From Heloderma charlesbogerti (lineage: Eukaryota; Chordata; Lepidosauria; Squamata; Helodermatidae): DNA of 64,000 nt. The stretch spans positions 1 to 64,000 of the forward strand of contig JANEZZ010002708.1 of assembly GCA_026122225.1 (NCBI GenBank), written 5' to 3'. This document shows, piece by piece, positions 11,601-23,600 of the stretch. Under the pieces are notes generated by a model. That model saw only the letters and a program-made list of their open reading frames with translations. It searched no databases and was not told the DNA's origin. Both the position numbers and the translations under genes were made by a program. Numbering within the stretch: position 1 is the first letter of the stretch; each line of letters opens with the position of its first letter.

Positions 11601-14600
11601 CAGGAATCTTGCAACTAAAGCAGTGCAGGAATCTCAATGCAGGAATCTTGCAACTAGAGCAGTGCAGGAATGAGGAACCTCATGCAGGAAACTTGCAACT
11701 AAAGGGGTGCAGAAACTCAGCCTGAGGGACGAGTTGCATTTCAGATGGCCTGGAGGCCACATCCCAATAGTGGGCAGGGCTAAAGGCAAAAGGGGGTGGG
11801 GCTGAGGTTAAAGAAGGGTGGGACCCAAACCCCCAAATTACCAGCATATTTTGGCTTAAAGCTCTTATGCCCAGTAAATAGGCCTCAGAAGAGGCATTTT
11901 GACCTTTTTAGAATGGAGAACAAATGGCACGAAAGCCGGGAAACCAGCAAGCAATGAGTGGTTGGGGGGAAAGTGGTGGACCCAGGGGACAGGGGTGTGG
12001 CCTTCTGGGCCTGAGGTTTTGCATCCCAAAACCACAGCATGCCCGACAGAACGTCACCCAGGCTCTGCTTAAATACCTCCAGCGAAGGAACGCCTGCCGC
12101 CTCTCGAGGCAGACTGTCCCAGCGTCAAACAGCTCTTATTGTGAGGAAGTTTCTCCTAGTGCTGTGCCGAAAATTCCTCCCACATTTTTTTCAACCATTC
12201 TCACTCAATTTGATAGAAAAGAAATGGCTTTCGGAAAGAAATTCGAAGGAGAGATTTCAGAGAAATCCTCCTGGGCTGGGCTTGGGGTTCTTGTGCTCAC
12301 CTTACTTGTGAGGTGGCCGAGGAGTGCGCATGAGTGTGCTGCCTGTCATTGTACAGTAATCTCTGTGGCAGCCTGCAGCCTCCTCGGCTTCCCACGCTTC
12401 AGTTAAAGCTGTCATGAGGAAGCCATCATGAGGCAATTCCTCTCAGGGAGCTTTTTCAGTTCAGAAAGTGCAGGTGGCCTGGGAGGCTGCAGAGCAAAGG
12501 AAAGATGTGCAATAGAGAGAGAGAACACACAGTGCCCTCAGCCACCTTGCGGTGATTAGGTAAGCTCAAAAACCAAAAGAAATGCAAAATTCTGCCTCAG
12601 AAGAGTGGAAGCCTCAACACAGTGGGTGCTGTCCACCTACAGAAGCAGTGCAATACACCAAAAAACCCTGAGGAAAAAAGGAAGAAGCTGTGCTACAACC
12701 TCTGCCAATCATGAGCCCTATCTGTGAGAAGCGGTTGGAGAATTTCTCCTCCCCTAGGAGAAATTCGGTGAAATCCCCCCACCCCCATTTCTCTGACCAC
12801 AAATAGCCTGGAGAATTTTGAGAGGCCGTTTGTGCAGAGCTCTAGTTTCTCCTAATGTTTAGCCCAAATCTGCTTCTTTGCCATTTCCACCCCTCCGTTT
12901 TAGTTCTGTCCTCTGGAACAACAGGAAACAAGTCTGCTCCAGAAAACAAGTTTCCTGATAATTACCTATGGACATGTGGAAACCACACCCACCCACCTGC
13001 TAGGTTTTAATGAAACTCTTTTAGTTTCCCTGGATTTTTTTAAAGATGTTCGAACTCCCAAATTCACTTGGACAGTCGCTTTCTGGGAAATTTCAGGGAC
13101 AAATCTATGTTGCAAATGCAGCTCCCTTCTTTCCCCCTTCACTTGTACCAGCCTCCAGACATGCCTTCTGACAACGTGCCTGACTGTGAGTTGTATTTCC
13201 AGTGTTGATCTTGGAGTTAGCCTTGCTGAACAAAATGGCGGACGGGATCTCACACAACCTCCCTTCCTCGGCACAGGCTGGCGTCTTTCTGCACGAGCCC
13301 CTTCCTGTACCGCCCCCGCCCGCCCCGACTCTATTATTCAGTGTTCCCTTAATTAAGTCCAGTCGTTTCAACTTTACTTATGTTGCCAACACAATCTACC
13401 CAAATGGAACGGGCTTTTAGAAAACCATGTTGGCAGTTCTTTGGTATACAAATTATTTCAAAAGGATCAATTTGTGTCTGTTCAAACTCCCAAATTCACT
13501 TGGACAGTCGCTTTCTGGGAAATTTCAGGGACAAATCTATGTTGCAAATGCAGCTCCCTTCTTTCCCCCTTCACTTGTACCAGCCTCCAGACATGCCTTC
13601 TGACAACGTGCCTGACTGTGAGTTGTATTTCCAGTGTTGATCTTGGAGTTAGCCTTGCTGAACAAAATGGCGGACGGGATCTCACACAACCTCCCTTCCT
13701 TGGCACAGGCTGGCATCTTTCTGCACAAGCCCCTTCCTGTACCGCCCCCGCCCGCCCCGACTCTATTATTCAGTGTTCCCTTAATTAAGTCCAGTCGTTT
13801 CAACTTTACTCATGTTGCCAACACAATCTACCCAAATGGAACGGGCTTTTAGAAAACCATGTTGGCAGTTCTTTGGTATACACATTCTTTCAAAAGGATC
13901 AATTTGTGTCACCAGAGGAGAACAGCTGGAAGCCAATTAAGGGCTCATTATGACAGAGTTCCCAGGATGCTCTCAGAGATGCAAGGAGGGAGAGAGAGAG
14001 AGATAACAGGGTGCGAGAGAGAGGGGTGCGGGGGGAAGAACTTCCCTGGCTCCCCTTTGAAAGGGCACGGTGAAGCAGAAATAGCCTATCTTTTCACGTT
14101 AGAAACTTACACAACCAATCTGGAGCATGTACAGTTGTAAGACCATAAGGGCTATCATCACTTCTGGTCCGACACCTCAACAGACGGTGCCAACAGACAA
14201 GTGCAGGGCAGCAACAGGAGCCCAGCTGGCACGATGCTGAAGCTACACATGCCTCACCCCATACATACGCACACATTCCCAGAAGCAGTGGGATCCTGGA
14301 CCACTCGGAGCCTGGACGTAATGGTCTTACGTGTGTGTGTGTGTGTGTGGCTTTAGACTTTAAGGGCACGATCTTATGCATGTTTAGGCAGAAAAAAGGT
14401 CTACAACTCCCAGCATGGCTGGCTTGCGCCCTAAATAGATTTTATTTTATTTTATTATTTTAATTAATTACATTTCTAAATCACCCAAGAGCCAAAGCTC
14501 TCTGGGAGGTTCACAAAAAAGTAAACTGTTAAAAATCCAATATAAAACATAATATAAAAACCATTTACACACAAAAACCATTTAAAACGATTAAAACAAC

Positions 14601-17600
14601 AACAACCTAGGACTGGTAAAAACCTGATCATATGCTGTCACACGCCTGGGAGTAGAGGAAAGTCTTAACCTGGCACCAAAAGGATGATGATCTTGGTGAA
14701 AGGCAGACCTCACTGGGGGGGCCACCACTGAAAAGGCCCTCTCCCTTGTTTCCGTGCTCTGAAGATCCCTCTGAGGAGGCACCTTGAGGAGGACCTCAGG
14801 TGACAAACATATTATACAGGTAGGTTCATACCAGGAGAGGCTCTGCATATCAGTTTCGGTCCCAAACCATGTATAGCTTTGTATGTCAAAACCAGCACCT
14901 TGAATTGGGCCCAGAAATTTACAGGTGGCCAGTACAAGTGGGCCACAATTAGTGTCATATGTTCAGACTTTCTGGTCCCTGTTCTCAATCTGGCTGCTGC
15001 ATTTTGCACAAGCTGCAGGTTCCAACCCATCTTCAAGGGCAGCCTCATGTGCAGCGCATCACAGTAATCTAGCTTGGAGGTTGCTGCTGAGGCCAGGTTA
15101 TCCCTGTTCAGATAGTCATGCATATTACTTCAGTTGCAAAACACACAACTATCACTTCTCCCCAGCCCCACCACCATTCCGTGTTTTACAACTGCTTCTA
15201 CGCTCCTGATATGTTAGAGCAAGACAAACAAAAACTAGCTTTGCTGACCCTGATTCAAAATAAATAAATAAATAAATATTCTGAACATGTGCAGTTTCAC
15301 ATTTAAAACTCACGTAAATCATAACACCATCATGACTACAGGGCCAAAATGGAAGTCGCTTCTCCTGCCCCGATGCAAAATATATTTACTTGAGATAAGC
15401 ACCATTTTGTGGCAGAAAAGGAGAATATAAAAGTAAAACAATAAATGAGCATCTGTAGCTAGGTACCTGTCCAGCTGGCCAGCCCCTGTCTAGAACATGG
15501 TTTTAAAAATAAGAAGAAAGGATGCTGCAGTGAGCAGCATCAGCCCCAGTGACCTCAGGTGTTCATGCTGGACCTGTTTGCCACCGCCCCCATCTCTGGC
15601 TGGCCATTTGGACTTCAGCCCTGTGGTCCAGCCCTAGCTGCACCAGTGCCCTGAAGATGTGGAATGTAAGCTTTGGAGAAGACTACACAAGCCTGCAATC
15701 CATTCAAACATTCGAAGATCCGAATGCAATCCACTTTAAAGTGCATGATCTCTTCTGATATCTTCTTTGCATCAAAATCTTGCAAGTGGGGATGCAGAGG
15801 AATTTCGTTTTGGCTCACAAAACATGCGAGCGACGAGCATGTTCAAAGCTCCAAATGTGTGAACACAAGCGTGAGCACATGTCCACTTGAAAATATTTGC
15901 AATTTGTCAAACACAGGCTCACGTTCGTCTCATTCCCAATTCCCAGTTCAATTTGCCCAAATTAGACTGAATCAGCACCGCTTTAGCCTATGGAGGAAAG
16001 TTGTGCAAATTAGGAGATATGTGTAAATTGGGGAAAATGTTTGAATGCTGCTCAATTTGCTCACATTTCCTGTTCATGCAGTGAGTAGCGCTTGCAAACA
16101 CAAATGGGAATCAGGCAAGACAATGTTCAAAGAAACTTGGTGAGCAGGGATGTCCAGCGTTTGCAAATCTGGCCCTGACAGATTCCCACAGCCTGATCAG
16201 CTTGCATTTGAAAGCTGACATGAGGTGTTCCCAAAATCCAGGAACCTTTTCCAGTTTTTTTTTCCATAAATACAAAGTTGCACAAATTGCAGCTGCAAAT
16301 TTACACAAATTCTAGCCATACTTTGCACAATTTGCCCAAATTGCAGCTATAATTTGCGCAACTTTCTATTTACAAAAAACGCAAAACTGGAAAAACTGCG
16401 AGTTGGCCTGACTTGATCAGGTCGGGCCAGCTTGTGGGGATGCGAGCTGAAGTCCGGGGGGCCGAACTGATGAAAGCTTGGTGAGGTCCACCCCTGGATG
16501 GATTCCTCCAACATCCCTACTTGCAAGTTATACAAGACTATGGACATCAACATCTTCCTCCTATCATGGCTAGGAATGAACACTGGCAATCAAAATTAAC
16601 TCCAGACATCACTAACAAGCCCAGAGATATGGATACGCACCTTGCTGATGGAATCTCCATCTTCAGTAGCACCTGAAAGTACAAAACAAAAACCAGTGCA
16701 TTATTATGGTATTGCAGCCACCATGGTGGGTCCATCATCCTGCAACTCCCCCAAACCTACAATGTAGATACACGGATATTAGGGTCAGTAGACATCAGGA
16801 ACGGCTTTATACCAGGTGAGATTATTTGTCCATCCAGCCTAGGGATGCAGAATTAATCTCAGGTGGGGAATTGCCCCCCGCTAGGCGCTCTTTGGGGCAG
16901 ATGACATCATTGCCATACATCCATTTTCACATTTCTTTGTGTATGGAGAAAGGGATGTGGCAGGCATTGGGAGTGGCCCCGGCCACCTACATCCCTGCTG
17001 TGATCTCCAATCTTAGATAGGACATAACCGTGTGGACTCCTTCAGGGGCTGGGGCTTGGAGAAATCGAAGGAGGCTCCGCAGGCCAGATTCAGAATCTCT
17101 GCAGGCCGCATTAGGCCTGCAGGCTGGAGGTTATGCATCTGTGATCTAGCTCAGGATTGTCCACTCTAACTGGCAGCATTTATAAAACAATGAGCAAAGA
17201 TTAAAAAAAAAAAATATTGTTCATCATCTTATTGTTTGTGATTTCTCTAAATAATTTGTAAAGATGTATGACGTATATACAGATATAACACTGACAACTA
17301 ATTGCTAAAGGGGTAAACCATGTTAATCTGTCGTAGCAGAAACAACAAAGAGTCTTGTAGCACCTTCAAAATTAACACATTTATTACAGCATAAGCTTTC
17401 ATGAACTACAGTCCACTTCATCGGATGCATGAAGTGCTATCCTGGTCAGGAGTGTTGTAAACAGTGACAGCAGAGGGAAATGAAGCACAGAAAGTATGGC
17501 CCATGATGACAACTATATTCTTAATGGTGGCCATTCACAAAATAGTTGTTGCTGAGAACACAAACATCCTGGCATTGGGCAAGTTAATTAACACATGTAG

Positions 17601-20600
17601 TGCAATATTTTTTTTTTAAAAAAAACCCTTCATCCTGATTCAGGCCACATCAGGTAGAACGGAACTTGTTGATGAACCTGTTGACTCAAGAGTTTCTTGT
17701 CCTAGTCTCCCTTACAAGTTTGTTTGCTCAAGAACATCCACTTTAAGGTCAGTGGCAGAGTATCCTAGGAATAGGGCTGGTACAAGCTCTCCCACTTCCT
17801 GAGGAGGGAGACGATACATGCACCAATGCCCCCCCCCATTTCTGGCACCAGCACCCCATTGTTGTCCCCGTCACTCCAGCCACTGCCGCCTTGCATCCAA
17901 CCCCCTGTCGCCATGTCCCACCCTTCACCCCACTGTCATTGCCTGAGCTCTCCTCAGAGAGCCAGCCATGGCCAGTCCCAAATGCCTGGCTCTGAGGGGG
18001 TCCTTCCTCAGAGCCAGGCATTGTGGGACAGGTATCCCAGGAGATTGCCTGTATGGCTGAGAAAGACTTGTATCTAAAACCCTGGGGAGCCATAACCAGT
18101 CAAAGGCAATACTGAACTAGATGGATCAAGGGGCTGACTTGTTATCAAGGGCCAATTTCCTCTGTTGCTAATTTGGGAAGGTAATGGGGGTAAATTGTCT
18201 CAAATAAAGTTTGATTGACTGAAACACTGGTATGCACACCGCTGAAATCTCAACAAACAAACCTACACATTTTGGTTTGTTTAACCAGAGATAATGGCAT
18301 AACAAAAAATAAAATAAAACAATAAAATGGTTATGGTCACTAAGATATATGTATATTGGTTCCTGTATGAATTTAACTGATGTGGCTTTTCTCCTCCCCC
18401 TGCCACCTTCCAAGAACCCTGGAATTATAATTTGCTGCCAAGGCTGAAAATTCTCTGTTAGAGTCCCTTAGCTATGTCTCCCTCACGGGGCAGGCTTCAA
18501 GTGTGAGGGAGAACCATCGGCTGGGCCCCTCTCATAATTTCCCTGGCCCAATGGCCTTACAAAGGGCAACACCAGTGCCACAATCCATGGTAGGCCAATG
18601 CAAGCCTCCTGCCATTTTAAAATTTCCCACAATGCCCTGACATAGTATTGCTCTGGGCCGCTTTGGGAAATTCAAAATGGCGGCAGCTTCTCAAGTCTAG
18701 TGACTGCCATCATGAACCCACCAGAAGGAGCGCCCAGCATCAGCAAGTAGCTGGACTTGGTATAAGGCCGCTTCCTCTGTTGAGCAGCTGTGTCTTTATG
18801 GGAGGCACCGTGGCTCCGTGGTAGATCACCTGCTTTGCACACAAATGGTCCGACTTTCAATCCCAGTCATCTCCCGCTGAAAGAAGCAGGTAACAAGGGA
18901 TGAGAAAAACACTTCTCTGTCTGAGGCCTTGGAAAGCCAGTTAGAGTAGACAATATAGGGCAACCGACCACGGGAGTTACTGGGCTTGGGGCGGGGGATG
19001 CTTGGGGGATTCATGTCATGGGATAATTAATCAACAGCTGAAACAGATACTGCGAACAGTTCATGTGGCACAGATAAATACCAATTTACGGATGCTAGTG
19101 TGTGCAAATGTTATATGATAGCATGCATGCAGGTTGCGCCTTGAAGTCATGAAATGACTACAAATGTGATGCAAAGCAAAGGTATTCAGAAGCTGAACAA
19201 CGTTGCTTCCAGAAGAGGCTTTTATTGTGCCGTCACTCTGCCTCGTTCGCAGAATTTTACAGGGACTGGAGCGAGACGGTGACGTCTTCCACTCGCAAAC
19301 CTCCCACGTTTCCCATCCGCTTCTTCCATCTGTTTCCTTACTGCAGAAAATCCATTAAAGAAAGGAAGATGGAATTCTGGTATGTGGCACTACGAGCCCT
19401 CCACCTGAAGGAGGCCTGGCTCACCTGGAGCACCATTGGGTCTATGGCCAGCCCTGATACTGAGCTAGCTGGACAAAGCATCTGACCTGATAGAAGGCAG
19501 CTTCCTATGTTCCTTCACCACCATCTTGCCTTCTACTGAACAACAGGAGCTAGCACTGATATAGCGAGAGATGTTTAGACCCATCCCCCTTTGGAAGTAG
19601 AAGGAAGACTAAGGTTGGACTGAGTCAAGTGGGCAGGGATCTAGCAGGCTACATAGGTAAACAACGATTTCTATCTTGAAAATCAGTTGTTGCTTTTTGC
19701 CACCATCATTATAAGTAGTATTTACCAAGGGGATCCTACAAGCTAGGCTTCAGCAGTATGTGAACCGAGAACTACCGGAAGTACAAGCTGGGTTCCGAAG
19801 AGGCAGAGGAACTGGAGATCAAATCGCCAACATTCGCTGGATCATGGAGAAAGCAAGAGAATTCCAGAAAAACGTCTATTTCTGCTTCATTGACTACGCG
19901 AAAGCCTTTGATTGTGTGGATCACAACAAACTGTGGCAAATTCTTAAAGAGATGGGAGTACCAGACCACCTTACCTGTCTCCTGAGAAACTGTACGAGGG
20001 TCAAGAAGCAACAGTAAGGACCGGACATGGAACAACCGATTGGTTCAAAATTGGGAAAGGAGTACGACAAGGCTGCATATTGTCACCTTGCTTATTTAAC
20101 TTATATGCAGAGAACATCATGAGAAATGCCGGGTTGGATGAATCACAGGTCGGAATTAAGATTGGCGGGGGAATTATCAACAACCTCAGATACGCAGATG
20201 ATACCACCCTAATGGCAGAAAGCGAAGAGGATCTCAAGAGCCTCTTGTTGAGGGTGAAAGTGGAGAGTGCAAAAGCTGGTTTGAAACTCAACATTAAAAA
20301 AATGAAGGTCATGGCATCTGGCCCCATCACTTCCTGGCACATGGAAGGGGAAGAAATGGAAGCAGTGACAGATTTTATTTTCTTGGGCTCCAAGATCACC
20401 GCAGACGGTGACTGTAGCCATGAAATTAAAAGACGCTTGCTCCTTGGGAGGAAAGCTCTGGCAAACCTAGACAGCATAGTAAGAAGCAGAGACATCACCT
20501 TGCCGACAAAGGTCCGCATAATCAAAGCTATGGTTTTCCCAGTAGTAATGTATGGCTGTGAGAGCTGGACTATAAGGAAGGCTGAGCGCAGGAGAATTGA

Positions 20601-23600
20601 TGCTTTCGAACTGTGGTGCTGGAGAAGACTCTTATGAGTCCCCTGGACTGCAAGGAGGTCCAATCAATCAATCCTAAAGGAAATCAACCCTGAGTACTCA
20701 TTGGAAGGAGGACAGATACTGAAGCTGAAGCTCAAATATTTTGGCCACCTAATGTGAAGAGGAAAGTCACTGGAAAAGACCCTGATGCTGCGAAAGATGG
20801 AAGGCAAAAGGAGAAGGAGACGGCAGAGGATGAGATGGCTAGATAGCATCACCGATGCAATGAATATGAATTTGAGCACACTCCGGGAGAGAGCGGAGGA
20901 CAGGAAGGCCTGGCATGCTATGGTCCACGGGGTCATGAAGAGTTGGACACAACTTAACGACTGAACAACAACAACAACAACAACCAAGGAGAATCAAAAT
21001 ACCATCCTGCTTAGCAGAAATACAAGGACATTCCAGAATTCTGGCCAATGGAAAGCTCTGTCTCTTTTTTTTTACACTGTTTATAATTTTAAAAAAAAGT
21101 TCATCAATTTGGCCTCTTCTGTCTTGGGCTAAACTCTAAATTATCCCTCAACAAAAGGGGCTTTTACCCACACCACGGCAGCTCTCCATGGGAGCTGGGG
21201 AACCGCTGAAAAGAGGCCTCTTGTTCCTATTCAGTATCTGCCCGTTTGAGCCAGCGGGAGTTCCTTCGGCCTCCTTTCTGAAGACCTGCGCGGGAGCCTT
21301 GGAAGGAAACAAGTGGCTCCATTGAAGCCTTCAGCACCCCCGCTGCGGGCACAGGATGGGGGCTGCTCAAAGCACCATTGTCGAAGATGCCTCCGAGCTC
21401 AAAACAAAACAAAACCACACACACAAAAACTGCACACCAACCTCCTGAAAGAGGCCGTAAATAATCGAATGGCAGCAGTGACCCAAAGTTCGTGACAGCG
21501 ACATTTGTGCAGCACCCAAATCCGACGCAGACCTTTTTGTTAGAAGCTCCGAACAAGTGCCACGAAGAAAGGGGACACAAGGTAGAATAACAACCATGAG
21601 TAGTACAGTGTGTGAGCTGAAATCCCAAAGCAGGCTCAAGACTCAGGGACGAGAGGCCATCTTGGGGCCCACAACAAAATCACAAAAATGTGCAATTTGC
21701 CATCCTGTGTGTTGCAGACTCTGGCTGTGGCCAGTTGGACACCTCAGGGAAATTCACCCCAGGAAAATTCACCTCAGGGAAATTTACAAGCAAGGTGTAA
21801 AGGCAATATACATTCCCAGTTGTCAGAGTCCCTCCTTTCCCTCCCTGACATCTGGTGGATGGAATAGGGTGAGAAATGTTACCAGTCTTGACAAAACTCT
21901 TTTAGCTTGCCTCAAAATTCTTCCAATGTTTGTGTGAGGTTATGGAATATGGGGTGTACATAGAAGGTGAATAGAAGGCAAAGGGAAATCAAGGCAAGGT
22001 GGAAGTCAGTTGGTGATCACAATGTCAGGAGGTCACCCCTGCCGCCTTCTGAAATCCTCAGGTAGCCAGAATCAATTTATTACCATTCAACCTAATGACG
22101 CTTACAGATGCTAATTGCTTGATCCTACGAGTGAGACTTAAGAGACCTGCCTACTCGGGGGTTCTAACTTTATGAATCAGTTGATCACCATTTGGAGGGG
22201 AAGGTGGGAAACCTCTGTACTTATGGGCTGGGAGGAGAGAGTTCACCCTTTTCCCATGGGGCATCGGGGTGCTGCTGTTGCCGTTGCGCCAAGTGGGCTG
22301 AGCGCCTCCTCTCAGCGCCCGCCATCTCCCGCTTGACGTTGCGCCAGCGCCTAGCATCCAGAAACTGCTGTTGCGCCTCCTTCTCCCTGCCAGGGTCACT
22401 ATCACTCTCAGGAATGTGTACCGGGCGGGGCTCTCCCCCTGGCTGCTCCTCTGAAACGCGCAGGTTCCTCTCCCATGGTTTCTATCTCTTCCTCAGAATC
22501 AGAACTGCTTTGGGGCTCTCTGGGCTCCGATCCAACCCTGACACACAATAGTGAGGACGTTGAGGGAGAAGAATGTGCAAGAAGGGAAGAGATCGGTCGG
22601 GGTGATAGGAAAAAGAGGAGAAGAAGGAAGCAGGAACAGGTAGACTCCAAGGAAATTTCTATGCGGACTGTTAATATCCAGCTAGTGAAGGGCATTTGCC
22701 CTCATTGTTTAGAAATCAGAAGTTGCTTGGTTTCAGGTTCATTTTGTGTGTTCATTTCTGCATAATTGATTCCCTCCCTGCCTGGGCTTACTGTGTTAAT
22801 TCATATGACAAAGAAATAGTGGAGAAGTGCCCATCAATCCAGATGTAGCTAGTTCATATCTATCACTGAGGCCCCGTCTACATGGCACCACTTTCACCCT
22901 TTACTCCGTCGCAACTGCGCAGCATTTCAGCTTCAGATTAGCTTCTCCTGGGATAAAAAGGTAAAGGTGTCCCCAACCAGTCATGTCCGACTCTAGGGTG
23001 CGGTGCTCATCCCCATTTCTAAGCCGAAGGGCCAGCGCTGTCCGAAGACGCTTCCGTGGTCATGTGGCCGGCATGACTGAACACCGAGGTGCATGGAAAG
23101 CTGTTACCTTTCCCGCCGAAGCAGTACCTATTTATCTACTTGCAATTTCTTGCTTTCGAACTGCTAGGTTGGCAGAAGCTGGGACTGAAGACGGGAGCTC
23201 ACTCCGTCACGCGGCACTCGGGTCTCGAACTGCTGACCTGCTGACCTTCCAGTCTGCAGTTCAGCGTCTTAACCACTAAGCCACCGCGGCCCTTCTGCTG
23301 GGATACACTCATGATTTACTGCACTCTTCCCTAACAGACGCCCCCGTGCCCTTTTTTTTTTTTTGCCAATGCCCAGTTGTGCAGTCCTGTGAGCATGGGG
23401 GTGTGACACTTCAGTGGCTGGTTTGTATTTTAGGGGCTCTGTTGTGTCTTTCTGTCCCTCATTAGGTAAAAGGTGGTGTTCCATGCTCCTTCATTTCCAC
23501 ACTATCTGTTTGTCAGTTCCCCAGCCTGAGACTCTTACGATGGTTCACACTCACAAGTGTGAGCGGCACGTGCCTACCCATCGCTCCAAAATGGTGGCCG

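Noticed and set aside
13047..13910. Duplicated ORFs as a tandem gene pair
   Set aside because: The ORFs have no family signature. They appear twice only because 432 bp is a multiple of three.
17320..17745. An endogenous retrovirus LTR
   Set aside because: No paired LTR, primer-binding site or retroviral coding sequence was seen; it looks like a short interspersed repeat.
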